NCBI GenBank assembly: GCA_014156375.1
Contig: RQJH01000002.1
Coordinates: 898,331 to 962,330, forward strand
Direction of reading: 5' to 3'
Source of the DNA: Enterobacteriaceae bacterium 89
GTDB lineage: Bacteria; Pseudomonadota; Gammaproteobacteria; Enterobacterales; Enterobacteriaceae
Length of the DNA stretch: 64,000 nucleotides
Of the stretch, positions 17,364 through 25,375 are shown piece by piece. Below the pieces are notes generated by a model. It did not search any database. It was not told the origin of the DNA and saw nothing but the letters and a program-made list of their open reading frames with translations. Each line of letters starts with the position of its first letter. Positions within the stretch are counted from its first letter, which is position 1. The translations under genes were made by a program, and so were the position numbers.

Positions 17364-18257
17364 ATGGCAAACCTCTACGACCTCCGGAAATTCGATCTCA
17401 ACCTGCTGGTTATTTTCGAGTGCATCTATCAAAACCTCAGTATCAGCAAGGCGGCTGAAACATTGTTTATTACCCCTTCCGCCGTCAGCCAGTCTTTGCA
17501 ACGCTTACGCACGCAGTTAAACGATCCGCTGTTTATTCGTTCCGGAAAAGGTCTTACCCCTACCACCGTGGCCGTGAATCTGCACCATTATCTGGAAGAC
17601 AATCTCAATCAGCTTGAGAAAACCATTCAGCTGATGAACAGAACTGACATGGTGAAAAAATTTGTTATTTATGCGCCTCAGCTTGCCGTAGTTGCTCCGG
17701 TACGACAGTTACTCAACACGCTTCGCGAAGACCAGCATTTAATGATTGAGCATTACGACATGCTGATGTCGCATGAGAGCGCCGAAGACCTCCTGAACTA
17801 CCGCAAAGCCGATCTGATCATGACTACCTCACCCAGCACGCACCCTGCCGTCGTCTGCCAGGAACTGCAAATCTTCGATCTGCTTTTTGTTTGTAGCGCG
17901 TCGCATCCACGCCTGCAGTCAACGGCCACGGTTGAGGAATTACTGAGTGAAGAGTACGTGATGTATATGTCAGAGGAACCTGCCATTAAAGGAATCTATA
18001 AATTCGAGTACAGTTTTTTCAAAGAGCGCCAGGTGACCTATCGCAGTGATTCATTCTTCGCACTTATGAATTTAATCAGTTCCAGCGAACTGGTCGGCAT
18101 CATGCCTCGAGATATATACGAGCACTTTAAAGATTTTATGCAACTGAAAGAAGTTCAATCGCCGTTAAAAATGCCAAAAATTCGGATGTACATGATTTAC
18201 AATAAGGCTTCACTGAGCAACAGCAGCTTTGCCAAGTTTATCGACAGAATGAACTAG
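17364..18257 (+). CDS. ybdO: YbdO, LysR-family transcriptional regulator
   Basis: This 297-residue LysR-type regulator has a winged helix-turn-helix at residues 1-60 (LSISKAAETLFITPSAVSQSLQRLR) and a C-terminal substrate-binding-like effector domain. The N terminus (MANLYDL.KFDLNLLVIFECIY) matches E. coli YbdO. The effector domain is more diverged, as usual for this family. In E. coli, YbdO lies at the same site between dsbG and ybdN and has been linked to citrate-fermentation and capsule genes; I cannot test that here. AAGGA precedes the ATG. The effector is unknown. Confidence 0.9.
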   Translation: MANLYDLRKFDLNLLVIFECIYQNLSISKAAETLFITPSAVSQSLQRLRTQLNDPLFIRSGKGLTPTTVAVNLHHYLEDNLNQLEKTIQLMNRTDMVKKFVIYAPQLAVVAPVRQLLNTLREDQHLMIEHYDMLMSHESAEDLLNYRKADLIMTTSPSTHPAVVCQELQIFDLLFVCSASHPRLQSTATVEELLSEEYVMYMSEEPAIKGIYKFEYSFFKERQVTYRSDSFFALMNLISSSELVGIMPRDIYEHFKDFMQLKEVQSPLKMPKIRMYMIYNKASLSNSSFAKFIDRMN

Positions 18258-18418
18258 CCCACGGCAGATTGCAGCCTAATAAATAAATAGAATTAATATT
18301 ATTCACCAAATAAATAAAACGCACTCGTTAACAATCCAGAAATAATCTCATTTACAATCATTTGGTTTTCCTATACTTTCGCCAGTGTTATTCACCAGCT
18401 CTTTCAGGATAATTTCAA

Positions 18419-19642
18419 ATGTCGGTTTGCAAAATACCACTACCCCAGTCGGTGGTGGAGGCCGCAATAGAACGTATTTCATGGACGTTAGGAAATTATG
18501 AGCGTGTTTGCGTTTCATTTTCAGGTGGCAAAGACTCCACGGTAATGCTGCATCTCACCGGGCAGCTGGCGCGAAAAGCAGGTAAGAAATTTAGCGTCCT
18601 TTTTATTGACTGGGAAGCCCAATTTTCCAGCACCATTGAGCACTGTGAGAAACTTCGCCGGCAATACAGTGATGTCATCGACCAATTTTATTGGGTTGCG
18701 CTACCGCTGCTCACCACCAATTCACTCACTCAATTTAATCCGGAATGGCAATGCTGGGAAAAAGGCGTGGAATGGGTGCGTCAGCCCCCCGAGCATGCGA
18801 TTACCGATCACGCCTTCTTTTCGTTTTATCAGCCCGGAATGACCTTTGAGGCCTTTGTCCGCGACTTTGCTGAATGGTTTTCGCAGCAGCGCCCCGCCGC
18901 CGTGATGATTGGCATTCGCGCCGACGAGTCCTACAACCGTTTCCTGGCCATCGCTTCTCACCGCAAACAGCGCTTCGCCGATGATAAGCCCTGGACCAGC
19001 TTCGCGCCCGGTGGGCACGCCTGGTTTATTTATCCTATTTATGACTGGAAAACAGCGGACATCTGGACGTGGTTTGCGAAAACACAGCTTGCCTACAATC
19101 CCTTGTATAACCTGATGTACCAGGCAGGCGTGCCTTTACGTTACATGCGGATTTGTGAGCCCTTTGGCCCGGAACAGCGTCAGGGTCTGTGGCTGTACCA
19201 CGTGCTGGAGCCCGAGCGTTGGGCGGCAATGTGTCAGCGTGTCGGCGGCGTTCAGTGTGGAGGGATCTATGCCGGCCAGGATAATCAATTCTATGGCCAC
19301 CGCAAGCTTGAAAAGCCCGGGCACCACAGCTGGCAAAGCTACGCGCTGTTTTTGCTGGACAGCATGCCGCAGCCAACGGCAGAGCATTATCGCAACAAAA
19401 TTGCCGTTTATTTGCGCTGGTATCAAAAGCACGGCATGGAAGCCATCCCGGATACGCAGCCTGGCGACACGGGCTCGAAGGATGTCCCTTCCTGGAGGCG
19501 CATCTGTCGGGTGCTGCTCAGCAATGATTACTGGTGTCGGATGCTCTCATTCAGCCCAACCAAGCCAAAGCACTATCAGCGTTACAACCAACGGATGGCG
19601 TCAAAACGTCAGGAATGGGGGATCCTATGCAGCAAAAAATGA
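18419..19642 (+). CDS. ybdN: YbdN (IbrA-like), PAPS-reductase-fold protein
   Basis: This 407-residue protein has a PP-loop ATPase/adenine-nucleotide alpha-hydrolase fold near PAPS reductase and DndC. The nucleotide-binding PP-loop SFSGGKDST is at residues 33-41. Further conserved blocks are FIDWEAQF, MIGIRADESYNR, YPIYDWKTADIWTW and the C-terminal PSWRRICRVLL. It matches E. coli YbdN over its whole length. Homologues called IbrA act with IbrB (YbdM-like) to activate immunoglobulin-binding Eib protein genes in some E. coli. The biochemical activity is unknown. Its last 16 bases overlap ybdM, so the two are translated together. Confidence 0.93.
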   Translation: MSVCKIPLPQSVVEAAIERISWTLGNYERVCVSFSGGKDSTVMLHLTGQLARKAGKKFSVLFIDWEAQFSSTIEHCEKLRRQYSDVIDQFYWVALPLLTTNSLTQFNPEWQCWEKGVEWVRQPPEHAITDHAFFSFYQPGMTFEAFVRDFAEWFSQQRPAAVMIGIRADESYNRFLAIASHRKQRFADDKPWTSFAPGGHAWFIYPIYDWKTADIWTWFAKTQLAYNPLYNLMYQAGVPLRYMRICEPFGPEQRQGLWLYHVLEPERWAAMCQRVGGVQCGGIYAGQDNQFYGHRKLEKPGHHSWQSYALFLLDSMPQPTAEHYRNKIAVYLRWYQKHGMEAIPDTQPGDTGSKDVPSWRRICRVLLSNDYWCRMLSFSPTKPKHYQRYNQRMASKRQEWGILCSKK

Positions 19643-20253
19643 TGACTCAGATGACAGCATGGCTGAAAACGCTGCCGGAAGCCGAACGCATTGAAGCCAT
19701 CAATGCTTTTCGCCGCGCCCTGCACCAGGTCAGCCCATTTAACAATCAGCCCATCGACTGCGTGCTGTGGGTCAAACAGGAAAATATCGCCCCTAACGAT
19801 TACAACCCCAACAACGTGGCTCCCCCTGAGCGTCGGCTGCTGCAAAAATCGCTTGAGGCCGACGGCTTCACTCAGCCACTCGTGGTGCACGAGCAGCAGG
19901 ATCACCAGTATGAAATCATCGATGGCTTTCATCGCCACGAGCTGGCGAAATCCAAATCTAAGTTAAAAAAGCAGTTTAAAGGCTATCTGCCCGTGACGGT
20001 GATCCAAAAAGAAAATGAGGATGTTTCCAGCCGGATGGCCTCCACGATCCGCCATAATCGCGCCAGAGGGCGGCATCAGATCAACGCAATGTCCGAGATC
20101 GTTCGGGAGCTCACCCAGCTCGGCTGGGCGGATGCCAAAATCAGCGAGGAGCTGGGGATGGATGCCGACGAGGTGCTACGTCTGCGGCAAATTAACGGTC
20201 TGCAGGAATTGTTTGCAGACCGTCAGTTTTCGCAGGCGTGGACCGTCAAATAA
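19627..20253 (+). CDS. ybdM: YbdM (IbrB-like), ParB/Srx-domain protein
   Basis: This 208-residue protein has a ParB/sulfiredoxin-like domain in the middle (PLVVHEQQDHQYEIIDGFHRHELAKS, with the conserved DGFHR motif) and a helix-turn-helix-like C-terminal part (ISEELGMDADEVLRLRQINGLQELF). It matches E. coli YbdM and IbrB. I chose the ATG at 19627 (MQQKMMTQMTAWL); the frame is open further upstream inside ybdN but homologues start here. The 16-base overlap with ybdN points to a functional pair. Its stop codon directly abuts the stop codon of convergent ybdL. Function is unknown. Confidence 0.92.
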   Translation: MQQKMMTQMTAWLKTLPEAERIEAINAFRRALHQVSPFNNQPIDCVLWVKQENIAPNDYNPNNVAPPERRLLQKSLEADGFTQPLVVHEQQDHQYEIIDGFHRHELAKSKSKLKKQFKGYLPVTVIQKENEDVSSRMASTIRHNRARGRHQINAMSEIVRELTQLGWADAKISEELGMDADEVLRLRQINGLQELFADRQFSQAWTVK

Positions 20254-21414
20254 TCAGAGTTTGCACAGGCGCTCTGCGGCGGCCAGCAGCGTCGATTCCT
20301 GCTTCGCGAAGCACAGGCGAATCAGCTTGTGCGGGAAAGGATCGGCGCAGAACACCGACAGCGGAATGGCCGCTACGCCCACCTCTTTGGTCAGCCACTG
20401 GCAGAAGCTAACGTCATCGAGATCAGAAATCGCACTGTAATCCGCCAGCAGGAAATAGGTTCCTTCGCAGGGCAGAATTTCCAGCCGACTTTTGCTGAGT
20501 GCCCCGATAAACACATCGCGGCGAGCGCGATAAAAATCCGGCAGCTCACGATAATGTTCCGGCTCCTGTCGGAGCATATCTGCCAGCGCCAGCTGAGCCG
20601 GAGTGTTCACCGCAAAGGTCAGATACTGGTGCACTTTGCGCAATTCTGTACTTATCGCTGCGGGCGCCACGCAATAGCCCACCTTCCAGCCGGTCATGTG
20701 GAAAGTCTTGCCGAAAGAGGAAACGGCAATCGCTCTTTCACGAAGCTCCGGGTGTGCCAACACGCTGGCATGCCCTTCTTCTGCAAAACAGATATGCTCA
20801 TAAACTTCGTCGCTGAGCACATAGATTTCGCGCTCAGCAATGGCCTGCCACAAAGCGGCAAAGTCCGATTTCTGCCAGACGGTCGCCGAAGGGTTATGCG
20901 GCGTATTAAGGATCACCAGGCGTGTGCGGTCGCTTAACAGTTCGCTGAACGCCTGCCAGTCGACGCGAAAATACGGCGGTTGCAGCGCGATGCGTTTCAG
21001 AATACCGCCAGAGAGTTCAACCGCAGGGGCATAGCTGTCATAGCTTGGATCAAAACAAATCACCTCATCGCCTTCACGCACCAGCGCGGTGATTGCGGCA
21101 AACAGCGCTTCTGTCGCACCTGCCGTTACGGTTATTTCCGTATTGGCATCAGGCTGATAGCCATAAAGTTCAGCCGTTTTTCCGGCAATGGCTTCACGCA
21201 GCGCAGGAACCCCTGTCATCGGAGCATACTGGTTTGCTCCCTGAGAAACGTGGTGAGCTAAGCGCTCCTGAAGAAAGCGCGGACCATCAAAATCCGGAAA
21301 TCCTTGCGAAAGGTTTATCGCCTGATGTTCAAGGGCTAACGCGCTCATTTGGGTGAAAATGGTGGTGCCCAGGTTGGGCAGTTTGCTTCGTGGGATCAGC
21401 TTAGAATGGCTCAT
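20254..21414 (-). CDS. ybdL: YbdL, methionine/KMTB aminotransferase
   Basis: This 386-residue pyridoxal-phosphate enzyme of fold type I (class I/II aminotransferases) prefers methionine, histidine and phenylalanine in E. coli. It can make methionine from 4-methylthio-2-oxobutanoate, the last step of methionine salvage. The PLP lysine is in SSFGKTFHMTGWKVGY, the NPHNPS-like Asn in NTPHNPSATVW, the phosphate-binding segment in GATEALFAAI, and the carboxylate-binding Arg in KLIRLCFA. I chose the ATG at 21414 (MSHSKLIPRSKLPN), which gives the E. coli length of 386; the frame is open to 21453. It is divergent from mtnB across a MetJ-like operator, which supports a salvage role. Confidence 0.95.
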   Translation of the reverse strand: MSHSKLIPRSKLPNLGTTIFTQMSALALEHQAINLSQGFPDFDGPRFLQERLAHHVSQGANQYAPMTGVPALREAIAGKTAELYGYQPDANTEITVTAGATEALFAAITALVREGDEVICFDPSYDSYAPAVELSGGILKRIALQPPYFRVDWQAFSELLSDRTRLVILNTPHNPSATVWQKSDFAALWQAIAEREIYVLSDEVYEHICFAEEGHASVLAHPELRERAIAVSSFGKTFHMTGWKVGYCVAPAAISTELRKVHQYLTFAVNTPAQLALADMLRQEPEHYRELPDFYRARRDVFIGALSKSRLEILPCEGTYFLLADYSAISDLDDVSFCQWLTKEVGVAAIPLSVFCADPFPHKLIRLCFAKQESTLLAAAERLCKL

Positions 21415-21482
21415 GGCGTCATAGACCGATTGTAACGATGTTGTTGAAGCCACTATAACACGATGTTAAGATTTGGCAATCA

Positions 21483-21506
21483 AGACGCTTAGACGTCTAA
21501 ACGATA
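21483..21506. promoter_or_regulatory. MetJ-box array between ybdL and mtnB
   Basis: Three adjacent 8-base boxes lie here: AGACGCTT (21483-21490, 6 of 8 to consensus), AGACGTCT (21491-21498, a perfect met box) and AAACGATA (21499-21506, 4 of 8). Tandem 8-bp boxes are the MetJ binding mode. Methionine would repress mtnBCD and possibly ybdL through S-adenosylmethionine-bound MetJ. Confidence 0.82.
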
Positions 21507-21535
21507 CTACCCCGTTTGATCAGGAGAATGGCCGG

Positions 21536-22150
21536 ATGACAGTCAACCCGCAACTCAATGCCCTCGTCGAGGCCTGTCACTGGATCGGGGCCAAAGGCTG
21601 GGCCCCCGCGACCGGCGGGAATATGTCCGTGCGCGAAGATGCTGACTGGTGCTGGCTCAGCGAATCCGGCAAAGATAAAGGCCAGCTAACCTGCGCCGAC
21701 TTTTTACAGGTATCGATAGCCGATAATCAGGCCCCTTCAGGGCGCAATCCCTCGGCCGAAACCGGCTTGCACACCCTCGTTTATCGTCTTTTCCCTGACG
21801 CCAACGCGGTGCTGCATGTTCACACGGTGAATGCCACTGTCCTGTCGCGCATCGAAAAATCCGCAGAGCTGGTATTACAGGGCTACGAAATGCAGAAATC
21901 GCTGCGTGGGCAAAGCAGCCATCTGGACTGCGTGCCTGTTGCCATTTTCGATAACGATCAGGATATTGACGCACTTGCGCGCCGGATTGAACACTATGCC
22001 AGTGAGCGCCCGCTGAACTACGGTTTTCTGCTGCGCGGACATGGCCTCACCTGCTGGGGGCGCGATGTGGCGGAGGCCCGCCGTCATCTGGAAGGGCTGG
22101 AATTTTTATTTGAATGCGAGCTGCGCTTACGCCAACTGGAGAAACTATGA
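21536..22150 (+). CDS. mtnB: MtnB, methylthioribulose-1-phosphate dehydratase
   Basis: This 204-residue zinc enzyme of the class II aldolase/adducin family removes water from methylthioribulose 1-phosphate to give diketomethylthiopentyl phosphate in methionine salvage. Zinc ligands are the two histidines of [10 protein letters not shown] and the His of [11 protein letters not shown]; the catalytic acid is the Glu in SAETGLHT. I chose the ATG at 21536 ([13 protein letters not shown]) with CAGGAG about 10 bases upstream; the frame is open back to 21473 through the MetJ operator. The stop overlaps the mtnC start (ATGA), giving a coupled mtnBCD operon. Confidence 0.95.
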   Translation: MTVNPQLNALVEACHWIGAKGWAPATGGNMSVREDADWCWLSESGKDKGQLTCADFLQVSIADNQAPSGRNPSAETGLHTLVYRLFPDANAVLHVHTVNATVLSRIEKSAELVLQGYEMQKSLRGQSSHLDCVPVAIFDNDQDIDALARRIEHYASERPLNYGFLLRGHGLTCWGRDVAEARRHLEGLEFLFECELRLRQLEKL

Positions 22151-22836
22151 TCCGCGCTATTGTGACCGATATTGAAGGCACGACCAGCGATATTCGCTTC
22201 GTACACAACGTGCTGTTTCCCTATGCCCGCGAGCGTCTGGCCGACTTCGTCACGGCTCAGCAGTTTGCTGAACCAGTGAAATCCATTCTTGATGAACTGC
22301 GCACAGAAATTTCCCGCCCGCAGGCTAATCACGAAGAACTTATCGCCACGCTTTTCGCCTTTATGGACGAAGACCGAAAGTCGACAGCGCTGAAAGCCCT
22401 GCAGGGGATGATCTGGCGTGAAGGGTATGTGAACGGCGATTTTACCGGCCATCTCTACCCGGACGTACTGCCTGCCCTGGAAAAATGGAAGCAGCAGGGT
22501 ATTGATTTATACGTTTATTCCTCGGGCTCGGTGGCCGCGCAAAAACTGTTATTTGGCTACAGCGACGAAGGTGATATTACTCCTCTGTTCAGCGGCTACT
22601 TCGATACCCACGTGGGAGCCAAGCGCGAGGTGCAGTCCTACCGTAATATCGCCGATCGGATCGACCACAATCCAGGGCAAATTCTGTTCCTGTCGGACAT
22701 ACATCAGGAACTGGATGCCGCTGAGCAGGCTGGTTTTCGTACCGTACAGTTAATCCGTGGCGACAGCGATGCTGCCAGCCATCATCATCAGGTTTCCAGT
22801 TTCGATAATATTCATCCGGAGCAACTCCCTTCATGA
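22147..22836 (+). CDS. mtnC: MtnC, enolase-phosphatase E1
   Basis: This 229-residue bifunctional HAD-superfamily enzyme enolises and dephosphorylates diketomethylthiopentyl phosphate to the acireductone. HAD motif I is [10 protein letters not shown] at the N terminus, motif [14 protein letters not shown], and motif [15 protein letters not shown] with [13 protein letters not shown]. The start ATG at 22147 ([11 protein letters not shown]) overlaps the mtnB stop by four bases; the earlier frame opening lies inside mtnB. Its own stop overlaps mtnD in the same way. The length is typical. Confidence 0.96.
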   Translation: MIRAIVTDIEGTTSDIRFVHNVLFPYARERLADFVTAQQFAEPVKSILDELRTEISRPQANHEELIATLFAFMDEDRKSTALKALQGMIWREGYVNGDFTGHLYPDVLPALEKWKQQGIDLYVYSSGSVAAQKLLFGYSDEGDITPLFSGYFDTHVGAKREVQSYRNIADRIDHNPGQILFLSDIHQELDAAEQAGFRTVQLIRGDSDAASHHHQVSSFDNIHPEQLPS

Positions 22837-23375
22837 GCGCACTGACTATTTTCTCTGACAGCAAGGCTAACGAACCCATCTGGTACAGCACCGACGCCAG
22901 TGAAATTCAGCAACGGCTCAATGGCAAAGGCGTGCGCTTTGAGCGCTGGCAGGCGGACCGGGATTTGGGCCGCGATCCTTCCCCGGAAAGCGTTATTGCC
23001 GCCTATCAGCACGCCATCGACAGGCTGGTGCAGGAAAAGGGTTACCAAAGCTGGGATGTGATCAGCCTGCGCGCGGATAATCCGCAAAAAGAGGCCATGC
23101 GTGCAAAATTCCTTAATGAGCACACCCACGGCGAAGATGAAGTCCGTTTCTTTGTTGAAGGGGCCGGGCTGTTTTGCCTGCATATTGGTGATGAGGTCTT
23201 TCAGGTTCTGTGTGAGAAAAACGATCTGATTTCCGTTCCGGCAGGTACGCCCCACTGGTTTGATATGGGCTCCGAACCCAACTTTACCGCGATCCGCATT
23301 TTTGATAATCCCGAAGGCTGGATTGCCCAGTTCACCGGCAGTGCAATTGCTGCAGGTTTTCCTAAGCTCGCCTGA
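22833..23375 (+). CDS. mtnD: MtnD, acireductone dioxygenase
   Basis: This 180-residue cupin enzyme is the ARD/ARD' of Klebsiella. With iron it yields 4-methylthio-2-oxobutanoate and formate; with nickel it makes methylthiopropionate, formate and CO off-pathway. The metal ligands are the two His and the Glu of [15 protein letters not shown] and the His of PAGTPHWFD. It overlaps mtnC by ATGA and ends the operon at the hairpin at 23388-23422. Its product is the substrate of YbdL, encoded divergently upstream. Confidence 0.97.
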   Translation: MSALTIFSDSKANEPIWYSTDASEIQQRLNGKGVRFERWQADRDLGRDPSPESVIAAYQHAIDRLVQEKGYQSWDVISLRADNPQKEAMRAKFLNEHTHGEDEVRFFVEGAGLFCLHIGDEVFQVLCEKNDLISVPAGTPHWFDMGSEPNFTAIRIFDNPEGWIAQFTGSAIAAGFPKLA

Positions 23376-23387
23376 ATACCGAAATAT

Positions 23388-23422
23388 TCCCTCTGAAGCA
23401 GGATAAAGCCGCTTCAGAGGGA
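23388..23422 (+). terminator. Hairpin after mtnD
   Basis: CCCTCTGAAGC (23389-23399) and GCTTCAGAGGG (23411-23421) are perfectly complementary 11-base arms with an 11-base loop. No T-run follows on the plus strand, so the terminator call is structural. Confidence 0.6.
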
Positions 23423-23469
23423 AAAGATATTGAGTTAGTCAGGCTGTGACGCAGAGGTTTAACCCACCC

Positions 23470-24069
23470 TCAGCACACAGAACCAAATTCTATCCTTTCT
23501 GCTTCTATAAGCTTCAGAAAAGCATCACATTCCGCATATTCTTTCCATGAATCACATATCGCCCTGGCGCTTTGCTGCGTCTCAGCGAAGACAAGATCGA
23601 CGTAAACTCCGTTTTCCAGACTGACTAAGTGCTGTTTCTTCCATCCGGGCAGGTTTGCCAGACAGTTAGTCACCATTCGTTGATAAACCTCACGCATTTG
23701 GCCTTCCTCAACGCCTGGCCGTAGACGAAATCTGCCCATTTCAATTCCACATCCTGATTTAGTCGGCGAAAGTGTCGCGTCAACGTCAGCGAGGAAGTGC
23801 CCCATGCTGTGCAGGCTACTGACAGAAGTTCTGAATGATAAAAATTCAGGCAGAACTTCTACGGCCTGTGCGGCGACTCGCGCTTCTTCCAGAGAACGCC
23901 AGATGAGTAGATCGGCTCTTTCACCGCTGCTTCCCATCCCCGAGAAGGCAATCCAGTCAATAAATCCCGGAAATTGTTCAAGCAGGCTGCGTGCCTCACT
24001 TCTGCTGGACTCTGCTTTTTCTTGATCCCTGACCTTGTAGGTCACTATTTCATAACAAGGTACACCCAT
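23470..24069 (-). CDS. Two-domain dimeric alpha-beta-barrel (ABM/NIPSNAP-like) protein
   Basis: This is a 199-residue protein of unknown function without a signal peptide. Two halves, about residues 1-95 and 100-199, each show the pattern of the ferredoxin-like dimeric alpha-beta barrel found in antibiotic-biosynthesis monooxygenases and NIPSNAP proteins. Compare YEIVTYKVRDQEKAESSRSEARSLL with FRLRPGVEEGQMREVYQRM, each followed by a hydrophobic FIDWIAF- or WKKQHLV-like strand. Such proteins may act on quinones or haem, or only bind small molecules. GGAG lies 6 bases before the ATG. It is divergent from a WYL regulator across 86 bases, so the regulator probably controls it. It lies at the left edge of the accessory block within the mtn genes. 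Confidence 0.7.
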   Translation of the reverse strand: MGVPCYEIVTYKVRDQEKAESSRSEARSLLEQFPGFIDWIAFSGMGSSGERADLLIWRSLEEARVAAQAVEVLPEFLSFRTSVSSLHSMGHFLADVDATLSPTKSGCGIEMGRFRLRPGVEEGQMREVYQRMVTNCLANLPGWKKQHLVSLENGVYVDLVFAETQQSARAICDSWKEYAECDAFLKLIEAERIEFGSVC

Positions 24070-24119
24070 GAATGGCTCCGTTTTCAGTGTGATAGAGAGC
24101 CAAAATTCTGGGCCAAACT

Positions 24120-24138
24120 CCTGACAGAAAGTGTCAGG
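24120..24138. promoter_or_regulatory. Inverted repeat, candidate operator of the WYL regulator
   Basis: CCTGACA (24120-24126) and TGTCAGG (24132-24138) form a perfect 7-base inverted repeat around GAAAG, 17 bases before the regulator ATG in the divergent region. YafY-type HTH-WYL proteins commonly bind such palindromes at their own promoter. Confidence 0.55.
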
Positions 24139-24155
24139 GTGATAGACTCTGTTTT

Positions 24156-24848
24156 ATGAAAACTATCCGGCTGTTTCTGTTGCTTGACGATCTTCGCGGT
24201 CGGGCTCACCCCGTATCAGCTGAAGTACTGGCACAGTCCTTTCAGGTCTCCGTCAGAACCATCTACCGGGATATGACTACGCTTCAGGCGCTTGGTGCAC
24301 CTGTTCGTGGGGAATCAGGAATGGGTTATCTGCTTGAGAAAGACTACTTTTTGCCACCGCTCAATTTCGATGCCGATGAACTGGATGCCATCATGCTGGG
24401 CATGCGGCTGATTGGTGCTCGCGGGGATGACATGCTCCTCTGCGCAGCAAAACGTGTATCAGCCAAGGTCAGTTCCGTGATTGATGCTAAAGCCTCTAAC
24501 GCCTATCAACGTCTCCCCTATCGGGCGGTGTCCAGACGAACGGAGGAGAACGACAAAGCCGCCAACCATCTGGCATTTCTCCGCCATGCACTGCGTAAAA
24601 AGTTAAAGCTGAACATCCACTATGTTGATCTGCAGGGTAAAGAGAGTCGCCGTATTGTTCGCCCGCTGGGGCTGACGGTGTTTGATGCCGTATGGCTGCT
24701 GACGGTTTGGTGTGAGAACCGTTCTGATTTTCGCAACCTGAGGGTGGATAACATCTTATCAGTAGAGGGCCTGGGGCAACATTTCAGGCCGGAGAGCGGT
24801 AAGCGGTTCGAGGACTATCTTAAAACAATTGAGACTCACGACAGCTGA
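24156..24848 (+). CDS. HTH-WYL domain transcriptional regulator (YafY family)
   Basis: This 230-residue regulator has an N-terminal DeoR-like winged helix (SAEVLAQSFQVSVRTIYRDMTTL, about residues 18-50) and a C-terminal WYL domain (about 140-225) with the variant pattern LNIHYVDLQGKESRRIVRPLGLTVFDAVWLLTVWC. The canonical W-Y-L triad is largely replaced, as is common in YafY relatives. These proteins sense a small ligand or nucleic-acid fragment. The ATG follows a perfect inverted repeat at 24120-24138, which suggests autoregulation. The partner is probably the divergent alpha-beta-barrel gene. It is convergent with the FidL-like gene, 35 bases away. Confidence 0.85.
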   Translation: MKTIRLFLLLDDLRGRAHPVSAEVLAQSFQVSVRTIYRDMTTLQALGAPVRGESGMGYLLEKDYFLPPLNFDADELDAIMLGMRLIGARGDDMLLCAAKRVSAKVSSVIDAKASNAYQRLPYRAVSRRTEENDKAANHLAFLRHALRKKLKLNIHYVDLQGKESRRIVRPLGLTVFDAVWLLTVWCENRSDFRNLRVDNILSVEGLGQHFRPESGKRFEDYLKTIETHDS

Positions 24849-24883
24849 ACAGAACTGAAAACACCCGATCATCGCCTCAGGCC

Positions 24884-25375
24884 TTACTGGTCATGATTCA
24901 CGCATAAGGCAAAAGGCGACTGAGGATTCCCCATTAGCCAGGCATTACCATAAGGGCTAAGCCGCATTTGCCGGTGTGTTCCTTGCTGAGTAAAAAAGAA
25001 ACTCTTTTTGAAGAAATCGTCACTCGTCGTGTCCCTTCTGTTCTTGACGTAATTCAGGTTTCGAATTGAAATTTCGCCCGGAGAGGTTATCTCATAGTCA
25101 AACTCAACTCGTCTGGAAACAACACTGGCTTCATTTTCAGAATGAACATTCCCTGACAGAACAACAAATCCGCTACGATCTTCTTTAAGGCGAAGATTCA
25201 TTTCGACGGTAGAAACAAAATCAGGATCCCGATGGTCGTAGTGCAGAATAGTTGAACAATTTACATCATGCCCGGGCGTACGAAAGCGGTGGTACACAAA
25301 AATAGCCAGTGAGAGGATCAGCATGGCCATCAGGGTAACAGAGATCGTAATTTTGACTTTACTCATTGCTTGCAT
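24884..25375 (-). CDS. FidL/YqeJ-like inner-membrane protein
   Basis: This 163-residue protein starts with a short basic segment and one transmembrane helix (about residues 8-27, VTLMAMLILSLAIFVYH), followed by a periplasmic domain of about 135 residues rich in beta strands (STVEMNLRLKEDRSGFVVLSGNV...VEFDYEIT). This layout and its position directly after a ToxR-like regulator are those of FidL in Salmonella SPI-3 and YqeJ in E. coli. I chose the ATG at 25375 (MQAMSKVKIT), which has GGAG 5 bases upstream and overlaps the regulator end by 17 bases; the longer frame inside the regulator is unlikely. By analogy with ToxS it may modulate the regulator, which is inference. Confidence 0.78.
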   Translation of the reverse strand: MQAMSKVKITISVTLMAMLILSLAIFVYHRFRTPGHDVNCSTILHYDHRDPDFVSTVEMNLRLKEDRSGFVVLSGNVHSENEASVVSRRVEFDYEITSPGEISIRNLNYVKNRRDTTSDDFFKKSFFFTQQGTHRQMRLSPYGNAWLMGNPQSPFALCVNHDQ

